A stretch of 64,000 nt of DNA, taken from positions 132,259,290-132,323,289 of the forward strand of contig OW121741.1 of assembly GCA_933228675.1 (NCBI GenBank), written 5' to 3'. The number at the start of each line of letters is the position of its first letter. The stretch's first letter is position 1. Shown here in pieces: positions 47,812-59,446 of this stretch. The notes under the pieces are model-generated. The model made no database searches and was not told the DNA's origin. It was given only the letters and a program-made list of their open reading frames with translations. Source of the stretch: Stomorhina lunata (taxonomy: Eukaryota > Arthropoda > Insecta > Diptera > Rhiniidae). The translations under genes were made by a program, and so were the position numbers.

Positions 47812-47935
47812 ATGAGCACGTGTGTGTGCCTTAGCTTTCTCTCATTGGATAATCGTATCCATAAGTTGTTTCCAAATAAGAGTAAAAACGGTATACTCTA
47901 TTTTTTATGAGACTTATCGAAGAGAGTGTTTTTGG
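47812..47935 (+). repeat. GAGCACGTGTGTGTGCC interspersed repeat, copy 2
   Basis: ATGAGCACGTGTGTGTGCCT, then TAGCTTTCTCTCATTGGATA and a GTAAAAACGGTATACTCTAT stretch, are shared with 51165, 61018 and the inverted copy at 30448. Confidence 0.8.
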
Positions 47936-48417
47936 TCGGGTGTATGTGGCCATTTCTTGCCTATTTTTTAATACAAATTAAGTACGCAATTGGTCATTTC
48001 GAAAATAATGATTTTTGAAATCCCACACCTTCTTAAACAGTTATTTATAGAATATTTAAACAAAAAACTTATTTTGAATCATTATGTTTTGCTTTTATTC
48101 AAATTTTGCATAATAAAAATTTCAGAAAAAAAGGAACTAAAAAACTAACTTGGGGTTATCGAACGATTGATTTAATCATATTTTATTTCTACTCATAAAC
48201 TTTTAAATATTTACATATTTTTCTTCGGCTACTACCGGGCACTATTTCTAAACAATTTTACCCTAAACCATAGCTCACTTCAATATGACACTTCGTTTAT
48301 AGATAAATGAAGATCAAAACAAGTTTTTGCTCATTAGAAGAAGAAAATAACAAAATAGAAACTTTACGTCAGATACTCAAAACATTGTATTGGATCTCGA
48401 AAACATAATAATAATAG
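47936..48417. other. Unassigned AT-rich sequence
   Basis: Nothing recognised. Confidence 0.45.
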
Positions 48418-49227
48418 AAACAAGTAAGAAAGCGCTATAGTCGGTCAAGCCGACCATACGATACCCTTCACCACTAAGGTCAAAGGTGTTATTTTTCGTG
48501 TGTAAAGACAAATATTTGCTAAATTTTGCCATCATACAAACATTTTCTCAAAACTTATATATTCAACCTGTTTCCGTCATTTGGACTTATATGAGAGCTA
48601 GAGCAAATGTGGACCGATTATAGCGAAATTTGGCAGATTAATTACAGTTGTTACAAAAATTATGTATGCAAAAAATAGACTCAAAATTTCCATTATCTTT
48701 AGATTTACGAGCGTTTTAGTGATTTTTTGTCTCATTTAGTGCGTTTTTAAAGAAGAGTTTGTATGGGAGCTATGGTCAAATGTGGACCGATTTCAACAAA
48801 ATTTGGTACAGTGATTTTAGTTGACATAAGCAGTATTTGTTTTAAATTTCATGAACAAATATTGATATTCGTGGCCAATATAGCAATTCCGGGAAGTGGG
48901 ACCTATGGGAGGTACCATAAATAATGGACCAATTTTGACCAATTTCAATAGCCATGGTCCCATTATCAAAAAAATGATCTGTGCCAAATTTCATCAAATT
49001 ATCTTTAGAATTGCGACCTGTAGTTTGATTACAAGGTTTACATGGGGGTCCAGCCATCCGGCCAGCCAGACGGACGGACGGACGGACATCGCTAAATCGA
49101 CTCAGAAAGTGATTCTAAGTCTATTGGTATACTAAAAGGTGGGTCTAAGACAAATATTTCTATGCGTTACAAACATCAGCACAAACTTATAATACCCTTT
49201 CCACCTATGATGGTGAAGGGTATAAAA
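48418..49227 (+). repeat. Hairpin-ended interspersed repeat, complete copy
   Basis: The reference copy is about 810 bp. The left end CAAGTAAGAAAGCGCTATAG leads into GTCGGTCAAGCCGAC, a 5-bp stem with a 5-base loop, and then ATACCCTTCACCAC. The right end can fold ATACCCTTTCCACC with GGTGAAGGGTAT. The left ATACCCTTCACCAC and the right GTGAAGGGTAT are also mutually inverted. A GGAC/CAGC-rich stretch lies at 49060-49090. No protein is encoded. A second near-complete copy is at 59968-60652 and partial copies at 14460, 15373 and 16209. It looks like a non-autonomous mobile repeat whose class is unknown. Confidence 0.85.
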
Positions 49228-51164
49228 AACTTTAACAGATGATCGAAGATCATTAAAATACATAAAGAGAATAAAGTTAATGATCTTTATATGTTTTTTG
49301 TTTCGGTAACGAAAAGAAAATAAAACAAAACATACACATACACATACTTTTCTAATTACCAGAGGGTATGAAAAGATATAAAGGTTTATATAGGTAGGTA
49401 TACCTATAGCCTAGGGAAAATATTTGAATTATAATTTTTAAAGTTTTTTTATAGTTATTTTTTTTCAAGTTTTCAAAAAAAAACAAAAGTTACCAAACTT
49501 TAACAATGATCGTTAAAAGGTTTTGAAATATTTTGAAATATTTATAATGATCGAAATACTTAGATTACAAACACTTGAGTATTTAAAATTTCATGCTCGT
49601 AATTTAAGATTTATTTGAATTATTTACATTATAAATCGTAAAAAGAATTCAAATATTACATTTATACCTTATACTGATGTTTGATACCCGGAATTTATAT
49701 ATGTAGTTTTTTTTTAATACATTATTGTTGTTTTCTATAAGTTTGAATTAATAAATTGATTTTTTTTTCTAGTTTTTAACCGCGTGCTCGCTCAACTCAA
49801 CTTTATTATAATCTTTTATTTGCCAAATTGTTTTAAACAGGTCGTTGACTTTTTCTGTCCGTCCATCGGTCTCTATGTCTGTCTGTCCGTCTATCTGCTT
49901 AAATAACAACAATATTCGCTAATATCTTAAATATTTATTTAATGAATACTCATACATATTGGATTGTGTTTTGTATTGAATTTTGATAGCAAATCATGTT
50001 CCGATATTATTTTTTTCTTATAGCCCCAACAGCGAAGACGATACTTTAAATGTCTAGAATAACTTGTAAAATGTCTCTTTTTTATTTTTGCTGTTTTAAA
50101 CGTTTTTTTCTTTTCTTTTTCTTCTACTCTTTAAAAAAGTAATATAATATTATTTATAATATAATATTATTAATATTCAAACCAATAAGTTAATGACAGC
50201 TTTTTCAATATTATGGGAAAACTTTTAACGTGCTTGAACTAATGTTTATGACCAGAAAAAAAAACAATTTCTATAAAATTTGTAAAACATATGGTTTGTT
50301 GATAAAAAGAACGTCACAACTAAGAATTTAATTTAGGAATTTTCATAATCTTAAATACTAGGGCCTAATCACCGTATTCGATATCAATAAAAATCTGAGA
50401 TATTTTAAAAACATTTATGTAGCATACTTTTAGGTAAATCGCAATTACCCAGCACAACTCTAAAACTTTAGAGTAGTTCGAAACAAAAAGTTGTGCCAGT
50501 CACCTCCTAGGATTAAAGATAATGTAAAAACAGTTTTAATTTTTTTATTTTTTTTCTTTTGCCACTTTACAAATACCGCCCTTTTAGAGCTTGTCCACTG
50601 TGTCGCAATCTTTAGTCTGATCTTTAGTCTAACTACTTTGTATATCGGCTCTATAAGGGCTACACATCTATCTATCTTTGATAGTTTTTTACTACCATTT
50701 TAATTTCTAGTCATATCTTTTTAAAACTTGATTCGTACACACCGAGATGTCAAATTTTGTGGCTCTAGCTCTTTTCGTTTAGGCGCTATCGTGCGTTCAA
50801 CTAACGGACAGACAGGCAGATAGAAACCCCTATTTTTTCCTGTTTCCATAAGTTGTTTATGTAAGTGCTATAGTCAATTGTGAACCGATTTAGCTCAATT
50901 TCAATACTAACATTTTCCAAGAAAGTAGTGTTTTGTTGACCTTGCTCTTTAGGCGCTATCGTGCTTTTACAAACAGATATCACTCGTTCGTCTTAAAATT
51001 TTATAAAAATTCAGAATGGATGTTACAAACGGAATGACAATCTTAAAAAACCCCCATTTTTTTGATAGTGGGTATAAATAGGCTATATTAAGATATAAAG
51101 TTTTATTAAACTCTTTTTGCAAAAACTCTATATTATAAAGATATAACACATAAACAAACATACA
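49228..51164. other. Unassigned; includes GTCT/GTCC-rich patch
   Basis: CTGTCCGTCCATCGG and CTGTCTGTCCGTC lie at about 49856-49895. The stretch 50365-50445 (CGTATTCGATATCAATAAAA, then GTAGCATACTTTTAGG) recurs in decayed form at 56250-56320 and partly at 51700-51740. No gene is supported. Confidence 0.4.
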
Positions 51165-51285
51165 TTTTATGAGCACGTATGTGTGTCTTAGCTTTCTCTC
51201 ATTGGATAATCGTCCCCATATATTGTTTCTGAATTAGAGTAAAAGCGGGACTTTTCAAAACAGCCATACGTCAAATCAATTATAT
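51165..51285 (+). repeat. GAGCACGTGTGTGTGCC interspersed repeat, copy 3
   Basis: ATGAGCACGTATGTGTGTCT, TAGCTTTCTCTCATTGGATA and GAATTAGAGTAAAAGCGG. It ends near CAGCCATACGTCAAAT, which also occurs in the copy at 61018. Confidence 0.8.
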
Positions 51286-51460
51286 AGAAGAGCTTTTGAA
51301 ATTTGCAACAGAAATATTATTGAACAGCGCTAAAGTATGCCACAAAATATGCTATATGATAAATAGTTTATATTTTCTATCGTTTTCGTGTATTGTAATT
51401 TGGCCTCATAAGTTTCGAGAAGACCGAAACAAATAAAAGTTTGAAGATGCAATCTCGATC

Positions 51461-51633
51461 TATATGTGACAGCGCATATGGAAAGGGACCTAAGGGTTAA
51501 AAATAAGGGTAAATAAATAATATTTAAGTCTTTAAAATGGCTCTCCTGAACAAAACCATTTTTACCCTTAGGTCTCTTTCTTTATGCGCGCAAAAAACCC
51601 TTAGATCCCTTTCTCTATGCGCTGTCACATATG
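51461..51633. mobile_element. Foldback (inverted-repeat) element
   Basis: About 173 bp with 37-bp arms: ATATGTGACAGCGCATATGG plus AAAGGGACCTAAGGGTT at the left, and the near complement at 51596-51632 (about three mismatches). The inner region holds a further TACCCTTAGGTCTCTTTC piece in the same orientation as the right arm. No coding capacity and no clear target duplication. It looks like a MITE or a hairpin-forming locus. Confidence 0.75.
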
Positions 51634-53248
51634 GTTAAAACTTTGAACCCAAGCTCTGTCGTGGAGGAACACAAAACATTCTTTTTCGAATCTCGAGCCA
51701 AATCGTCGCATTCGATATCTATTAAAATAAAAGATATTTAAATGTTTATTATTACTCAAAAATTTCTTAATAGTAAAATAATTTAATTTAAACTAAATGT
51801 TTTGACAAACAAACGGACATGTTTAGATTTAGCGAAATATTTGTACGGATTTTGTTGTACTTAAAGGTATCCCATTGTCGTTCTACACTAGATATCTTTG
51901 CATAAATTTTAGGGAATATAAGCCCATCGATTGTGTTATCGAATGGCGTTTGTAAATTTACATACTTCTTTTGGAGGAAAAAGATATTCGCTTCTAAAGT
52001 GCTGTGACGGACGCTACAAAAGATGGAAGTGATTTTTTTCAACACGTGTTTTTGTAATTTTCATCGAATCGGTCATAGTAATAAAAAAAATTGTAAATAC
52101 ATTGAAGATAGAGAAAAATCAAAAGATTACAAAACAACTTTTATAAAATATTTTTATGTTTCCAGTTTCACCAAAAATCCATAAATGTACTGTTGCAGAC
52201 GCTACGTGACGGACGATACAGTTTTTACTTGAATGTTTTTTATTAGGAAAAAATTCAGATTTCATATTTTTTTAAGGATTCGCTTATCAGTCATGTTAAG
52301 GGTTTTATTTGTTTCCGAATTTCATCTGCTTCCTTTTCATTTTTATGAACTTTTAAAAATCCTATTGTTTTAAAAAATTTATAAAGAAGAGAGAATCAAA
52401 AATTGTATCCATTATATATTCTAAATGATCAATATATGGTTAATTTTTCCATAAACACAAATACGCGAGGTTTTTCGGATTTGCCCATATTCAATTTTAT
52501 TAAACTTTTAGCAAAATAAATAATTTTGAAAAATCCTTAAGGTATGTTACACAATATTTGCTTAAAAGTCTCAGATGCTCAGATGCTGATTGTAAAGAGC
52601 TTAGTTGACCGTTTGGCCTGGTTCTAATATTTTAATTCCACCATACACAGTTTGCGTCTTAAGTTCTCGTGTTTTATCCAAATTTATAAGTCAGTTATTA
52701 AAATTTAGTTTCGATTTACCAAAATTTCACATAAATTATATTTTTATACGGTTGATCAATTCACCAAAACATCTTTTTAAAGGACATTTATTTTTAAATG
52801 AATCCAAACTATTGATTCATCGTCTCAGCGATGTCCTGACAGCTTCCATTCCCGTCTATCTTGATTGGTCTGCTATTACAATGAGTGTCCGCAAAATCTT
52901 TCACAACAAAATTGCCAACACGAAAACGCTAAAACCAATTACGCATGGTACGATCACGTTTTTTAAACAGTCTACAAGAAAACTATCAACACATGAAATG
53001 TAGCGTCAAAAGTCAAATTTGAAACCCACTTAAATTTGGAACTTATTGATAGGCTGTTACCGATGCAGGACAATGATGCCATCTTTTGGCAAAAATGGGC
53101 AAATACTTTTTAGTTATCTAGTATTATTTTGAATAATAATAATTATTTTTGGTGCTAAAAGCCTTTCATTTTAGAATATTTTATACTCGTGAGTAGTGAC
53201 ATTTTTTTTTTGTTACGTTAATAAAAAAAGTTTATAGTAGTGCATTTA
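51634..53248. other. Unassigned sequence; 132-codon frame at 52605-53003
   Basis: The frame is preceded and followed by ordinary AT-rich DNA and has no recognisable motif, so I do not call a gene. ATCCTTAAGGTATGTTACAC at about 52530 recurs as ATCCCTAAGGTATGTTACAC near 56418, another dispersed repeat. Confidence 0.35.
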
Positions 53249-54411
53249 AAGAGTGTTCTAAAAAAATATGCATTTACTATTTTAGACAAAATTTATCCAT
53301 AGTGCAAAAAATAATTTATTTTGTGATCAAGTTAGTTTCTATAGATATGTCAGATACTATTATTTTAGAAATTATTAATTTTCAATATTTATTTCAATCA
53401 AAATGGACGGCGAAAAAAAAGTTCGTGAAAATATAATTAAAACTTTTCAAAAAAATCCGTCATGAACTTTTAAAAAAATAGCTAAAAATTTGAAAGTTGA
53501 CACTCGAATGGTTTCTAATGCCATCAGACGGTATAAGGAAAACCTGAGCATTGAAAGAAAACCTGGATCAGGGAGGAAAAAAGGTCCTACAGATATTGGT
53601 AAGGCAAAAGAAGTCGAGCGACTCTTTCGAAGAGCGCCTAACACTTCTTTAAGAAAAGCAGCTCGTACGGTGAAATGTTCTACGAATTTTGCACATAGAG
53701 TCAAAGCTTATGCTGGACTGAAGACATACAAAGTCCAAAAGGTTCCAGATCGCAATGCTATAAAGAACTTAGAAGCAAAAAAACGAGCGAAAAAATTGAA
53801 GTCTGATTTTATAAAAAAATACACCTGTTGTGTGATGGATGATGAAACATACGTACTGGCAGACTTTTCTCAACTTCCTGGTCAAGATTTTTATGTTGCT
53901 GATAAACAGGGCAATATTCGGGAGTGCCTACAAAAACGGTTGTTACCCTTTTTAAGAGAGCACAGAGTGACTACATTCTTTTGGCCCGATTTGGCATCAT
54001 GCCATTATGGAAAAAAGGCAATTAAGTGGTATTCAAAGAATAATGTAATTTTTGTACCACGAGAGGCAATCCACCTAACTGTCCAGAACTTCGGCCTGTA
54101 GAAAGGTATTGGGCTCTGCTAAAAAAGGAATTGAAGAACACAGGAAAGATTTCCAAGAACATGTCCGATTTTAAGCGCAGGTGGAACACATGCTCCAGAA
54201 AGGTATCAGAAGCAACTGTAAAATCATTAATGAGAGGGTTTCCGAAAAAAGTCGATAATTTTGCAAAACCCGAGTACTAAGTAAACATTTTAATGCTAAA
54301 TGATTTTGTATAATATGTCATTATATTTGCGTATTTTGTAGAGTTTTTATATTAAAATGTTTGATTTTTATTTAAGAAAATCCAACTACAAATTTTATTT
54401 AGAGCACTCTT
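53249..54411 (+). mobile_element. Tc1/mariner-superfamily DD37E element, copy 2
   Basis: A 1163-bp copy of the element at 25367, flanked by TA at 53247-53248 and 54412-54413. Both terminal repeats are preserved (AAGAGTGTTCTAAA at the left, complement of AAGAGTGCTCTAAA at the right). The net length difference of 130 bp comes mainly from one internal deletion. Nucleotide identity to copy 1 is visibly very high outside the deletion, so the two insertions share a recent source. Confidence 0.93.
53403..54280 (+). pseudogene. DD37E transposase, disrupted (copy 2)
   Basis: Three disabling changes relative to copy 1. A tryptophan codon (codon 21) is TGA at 53463-53465. An in-frame deletion of about 45 residues removes the segment between the two catalytic aspartates (after GN, resuming at RECLQK). 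One base is lost near 54067, shifting the frame before PVERYW. The first and second aspartates (MDDE, FWPDLASCHY) and the glutamate motif are present but not in one frame. The C-terminal part ends at TAA 54278-54280. It cannot make a working transposase. Confidence 0.9.
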
Positions 54412-55614
54412 TATAATTTTTTTTAATTAAAAAAAAAAATCAGGAAGCCACTAAAACATATAGAATCGTATTAAATTTTCCATACCTGTAAAAAAAATAT
54501 GAAAAAACATAACAGCTTTATTAACAATTATAAAACAGAAGTTGGCGTTTTAACCAGTCAACCAAGTTGCTGCTGCTGTTGTTAATTTTTTAAACATTAT
54601 TTCTTTAGATATTTAAAACTAAGCAGAAAATATTCTAGCTTACTACGAAAATACTTAAGTTAGTAGTTTTTTTTTAATGTTTATTAAGATTCAAAACTGG
54701 GAGGGACTTTAGTCGGTTAATATCATATGAATGAGTACTCATATGTACAATATATTTAAGTACTACAATATGTACCGAGTAAATAACAAAAAGATCTTAA
54801 AGAAAAACAACAACAACAAAAAAATAAACAGAATCAACAGCAACAAAGAATTTATACTATGATATATAATATACTTACTTATGTAGGTACTAGTCGTCGT
54901 ATACTCTAGAATAGTATAAAATAAATGCGGAAGCGGATGTTGAAAATGACTTTTAATAACTAACTGCTTGTATTGCTGCTGTCGCTGCTGCAATACAAGT
55001 CATGCAAGTCCAGTTAGTGGTAGCCGATGTTGTAGTACTTCTTAGTCTCGCTTAATTGAGATTCTGTTTTGTTTTCCTGGGCATTTCTTTAGATTCTTGG
55101 CAAGAAAATGTATTGGTTTAATGCATTTTTTTATACGAGGGTTATTAGCAGTGAATAGAAAATTAAATTATTGAATTGAATAACATTAAAACACATAATA
55201 ATGTTTTTGATTTGTTAATGATGAGGGGGGGTTCGTGTTTTAATATCATTTATTTCAAACGTAATTTTCATTTAAGAGCTGCTTAAGATTAATGAAACTG
55301 AGAAATATTAATGCATACGTTGATAACTTACAAATTTGTTAAGCCCCATCTTGAATAATTGTTTTAAGTTAATTTCAATTTAATTACCAAAATCGAATTC
55401 AATTCATCATCGATATAGTTATGTCCGTTACCGCCATATTTCGAAATTGATGCTCGTGTTTGTAACCCATAAAATATTAGCCTGGCACCCACCTTTAGCT
55501 CTACTGACATGTAGTCCAGCAGATAAACAAAGTCTAATTTATGTACAGAAAATTCATGACATGCCACAGTATTCGATTCTTCAATCTAGCGTCACGGCGT
55601 AACAAATTTTGACA
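54412..55614. other. Unassigned; CTG/GCT repeats and a 10-bp-arm palindrome
   Basis: CTTGTATTGC at 54967-54976 is perfectly inverted as GCAATACAAG at 54990-54999 around a GCTG-rich 13-base loop. AAC and CTG triplet runs are nearby (54540-54580, 54805-54850). No gene. Confidence 0.4.
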
Positions 55615-56110
55615 AAAAATTATAAAAGTCCGTTCACGGACACGCCCATTTTTTTTATATTAAAAAAAGTGTTTAGTATTTTTTTTTCAATTAATAACTT
55701 CGAAAATAAAAGGCATATGAAGGTGATTTTTTGCACATAAGCTATTTGGCCTCCGTACAAGATCCTTGCAAAACTTTTTAAAAATCCGCCCACAGACACG
55801 CCCACTTTTCTTATGTAAATAAATATAAAATTTTTAAACTGTTTTTTTTATTAATTTATAACTTCGGAAATAAAAGGCATATGGCGATTATTTCTTGCAC
55901 CAATACTACCAGACTCCCACACAAGATTATGACAAAACCTGGAAAAATCAGCATACATTTACGCCCACATTTTTTATGTAAAAAAATTAAATTAAAAAAA
56001 AATTTTTTAGTTCCTAACTTTGGAAATACAAACCGTACGAAAGTAGTTTCTTTCATGTAGACTGCTTGACGCTCATACAAGATCCTAGAATAAATTTGGA
56101 AAAGTCCGCT
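55615..56110 (+). repeat. Degenerate tandem repeat, about 165-180 bp, three units
   Basis: Each unit has AAAGTCCGTTCACGGACACG-like sequence (about 55625, 55788, and weakly 55955). It then has CGCCCA plus a T-rich tract, ATAACTTCGAAAATAAAAGG and ACAAGATCCT. Units are diverged and no open frame is shared. Confidence 0.75.
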
Positions 56111-56134
56111 AAAATATAAAATGTTTAAATATAG

Positions 56135-56240
56135 CTGAAGCTTATTGCTGGCTGAAGCTATATAAAGTTCAAAAAGTTCCAGATCGCAACTCGGTAAAGA
56201 ACCCTCAAATAATAAAAAAAAGAGCGAAAAAAATTCATCT
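56135..56240 (+). mobile_element. Diverged fragment of the DD37E transposase
   Basis: GCTTATTGCTGGCTGAAGC, then AAAAAGTTCCAGATCGCAA and AAAGAGCGAAAAAAATT, align with 25825-25920 of copy 1. It encodes roughly YKVQKVPDRNSVKN, as in the N-terminal linker of the transposase. It is clearly older than the two full copies. Confidence 0.75.
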
Positions 56241-56975
56241 GAGGCCAAACCGCCGCATTTGAAATCAATCGAAATGTAAGATATTTTAGAAATATGTGTG
56301 TAGCATACTTTTAGGATGATCTAAAAACGTGTTCACTAAATTGTACTTTATTTGTCAAAAGCTCCCGATACTAAAAGAATTTTATTTAAGTTTTTGTAAA
56401 ATAAATTATTTTGAAAATCCCTAAGGTATGTTACACAATATAAAAAGTCCTCAAGAAATTTATTGCGTGGCAGGAAATTTGCTGTAGTGACATAAGATGC
56501 TTGGCTTCTTTTGTGTCATCAGACATGAGAAACACAGAAATTTATTGTTTCTGAGACTGAACATATTTCTGGTCCGAAATATGTTCAGTTCAAGGGCAAG
56601 CAAGGGTATAACTAGGCAAATAATTTCTTCCGGCACACATACTACATGGCACACAATGATTGTACAATACAACAAATTTAAAAGGATTCATGAAAAACTT
56701 TTTAATTTAAAAATTTGTACTGAAATACTCTGAGTTGTTTTACAAAAAGTCTATTATTACGCGATCCACCCACGGGTACACTTTTTTGGTTTTCATATTT
56801 TGTTGTCAACACTATCATCCATATCTGAGAGAAAAATAATGAAAATCGAAGATATGCTTTTCAAGATATACTTTCATCGAGATCATAATTGATCTCCCCT
56901 GTTCTCTAATACATGATTCAATTATAATGAAATTAAAAATTTATTTTTATATTAAACTGTTTTAGTTTTATTTAA
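56241..56975. other. Dispersed repeat pieces, otherwise unassigned
   Basis: The 56241-56320 and 56400-56445 segments match 50365-50445 and 52500-52560 respectively. The rest is not recognised. Confidence 0.4.
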
Positions 56976-57015
56976 CTTCTTTTTCTTCTGTTATCCTTGA
57001 CTCCCAGTGGAGCAT
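56976..57015 (+). repeat. Isolated CTCCCAGTGG end module
   Basis: TTCTTTTTCTTCTGTTATCC plus TTGACTCCCAGTGGAGCAT occurs here without the body seen at 9895 and 33914. Confidence 0.7.
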
Positions 57016-57261
57016 TTTTTAACTTAATGCAACTACAATTTTTTTCGGAACGATCCTAAAATAGTCAAAAATATCAAACTTTTCCAGATGACAGCACTTG
57101 GAATGGCCCATCTCGAAACATAAAAGATAAACTTCTTATTCAAATTTAGGAGAGGGTAAACTTTGTTAATGACTGTTTACCGTTAATTTTATATATGGGA
57201 TCTATATTTAAAAAAAATCTGATTTCCGACTTTATATACTTAACAAAATTTGTAAATCCTA

Positions 57262-58028
57262 CCCAGTAAGAACAGTGTCAAACGTTTGAAATATGATAAT
57301 TTTTACATTTGATATCAAACGTTTTTTTCAAACTTTTTTCAAACCTGAACAGATGTTTGAGATTCACATTCATTTTCAAATGAGGGTTCATTTGAGAATA
57401 AACGATTGAAAAATGATAGTTTCTCAAATTGAGAATAAAGGTTATTCTCAAATCATTATCAAACCTTAAGATGATTTGAGAATTATTTGAAAAACGGTGT
57501 TATATAAGTTTGATATCAAACCATATTTCAATGTTTTTCAAACTTGAAAAAATTTAATGTTTAAGATATTTTAATGGAATGGCATTGCATTTCAAGAAAT
57601 TCGTTATTTCATTCGGATTTTTTTTAAATTGATCCGTATTTGACCATAAAACCTTGCTTAAAAAAGTCAAAATTAAAAATTCAATAATATTCATATGCAT
57701 AAGTAAATTTTCTATGTTTCTTAAATTTTTTTTAAGCAAATATAATGCACCGTTTTCAAAAAACCAAAATAAACAATCTCAAAAATATCAAAAATACAAC
57801 GCCATTTTATTTATGTTCCACATGTAGATGATATCCACATTCGAAAAACCTTTGAGAATGAGGTTTGATAATGATTTGAGAATAAAGTCATTTCTCAATT
57901 TGAGAATAAAGTCCCCTTTTTGTTGAGAACGCTATTATTCTCAAATCAGTATCAAACGGTTGACCTTTGAAAAAAGATTTATTTTCAAATCATCCTCAAT
58001 TTGAGAATAAACCTTTTTTCTTACTGGG
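57262..58028. mobile_element. 767-bp TIR element with TA target duplication
   Basis: The ends are CCCAGTAAGAA (57262-57272) and TTCTTACTGGG (58018-58028), each directly flanked by TA. The interior has no coding capacity. Both halves, about 57300-57520 and 57835-58015, are crowded with a short motif around TTTGAGAATAA and its complement, at least ten times in both orientations, plus TTTGATATCAAAC. Such subterminal motif clusters are typical of non-autonomous DNA transposons, where they may bind transposase. TA duplication and TIR form would suit a Tc1/mariner-, PIF- or similar-class MITE. The family is not recognised. Confidence 0.85.
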
Positions 58029-59433
58029 TAATTGGTACTGTGATTTTTGTACGATCCCCATTAATAACGGTTTGTTTAAGATTTAAAAAAAATTGTATTA
58101 TATTTCTAAAAATACTCGTTTTATAGGGGTGGAATTATCGTTATAAAAGCAACATGTTTGAGTATCAATATTCTCTAACATTTGAGACCATGATATAGAT
58201 CAAATTTCAATCGAATTTCTTAACTTTAATAAGTAAATACTTTCTTTTACATAATTTTTTGGGATCATTATATCCTCATACTTTTATGTATTATTAATAA
58301 ATATTTATGATCACTTTCAGTTTAAAAATAATGCACATAAAATCATTTAGCCATAAAAAAATCTTTATATATATATATTCAAATACAAGCAACATTTAAT
58401 GATGTCATTTTAAATTGTACAATTGACCCTTTAATAAATTAAAAGAGACCCACTCATGTACTCATGTACAAACAAGTACACCCAATATACCACTTCTTAC
58501 ATATATTTTTTATATATCATTAAGGAAATTTGTATCAATTTCTTGTCATAAAACAAACAAAATTGGAGAATAAAAATTAAAACGATAAAAAGTTGAGGGT
58601 AAAAGTCAGTGAAGTGTGTGTTTAAAATTTTAATTAACCTCAGTTTGGTGTCTTTTTTATGATCGTTTCGTTTTTTGTTTTTTCGCTTTCATATCATTTC
58701 TTCTTCTTTTCATCATGTAAAAATTGTTGTTATGGAATGTCCAAGACTTTGTGGAGCATCGGAGTAAAAAAAGAAAGAAACCCTAAAAATGTTGTTTTGT
58801 ATTCCTCTAAAACTCGCCCAGAGTACAAAAAAGTGTGAGAACTTTGGCTTAAAACGTATAGAACATGATTGTTACCAACAATATAAGGTTGTATCGATCA
58901 ATTAAGTAGAAAAATAATATTGGAGAATGTATGGAAAATATTCAACAGATTTTTTTTTTTTGTTATTTTAATGCCACTAGGTTAGGGGCAATAAGAAATG
59001 TTAACATACGTATTTGATTACCTCTGTGTGTCTTTTTGAGTTTTAGGCTAAATAGTTTGATCAATAGTCAGTCAAACCTTTTTATTGATATTTTTTTATA
59101 CATATTTTGAAATTTTCCCCTTTTCTTAGTTGATTTTACATGGAACTTGTATTACGAATATATTTTTTAATGTCTTGTAAAAAAAAAAACAAATTCCTTT
59201 GCGTGCACGAAAACAATAGAGGGGTTCATTGTTGTGGAGAGAAGATTTTGTTAAAAGGGAAATTGTTGTTTGAATAGTAGCCAGCCATTTACTTTGGTTT
59301 AAGCAGGAAATGTTATATTTTTTATTTATTATATCAACTTTTTCTTATGTATGTTTTTTTTTAATTATCGCAGTCGTTTTAAAACGTTTTCAAAGAAATT
59401 TGAACTTAAATTGTATGGTATACTTTTAGGAGT
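58029..59433. other. Unassigned AT-rich sequence
   Basis: No gene. TATATATATA near 58370 and long T-runs are the only features. Confidence 0.45.
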
Positions 59434-59446
59434 TTGAAATAAATTA

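Noticed and set aside
48418..49227. Helitron assignment for the hairpin-ended repeat
   Set aside because: A 3' hairpin exists, but the required 5' TC and 3' CTRR ends and A-T insertion site are not visible.
52605..53003. 132-codon frame as a gene
   Set aside because: No recognisable motif, no codon-use signal and no splice or promoter context. Kept as unassigned.
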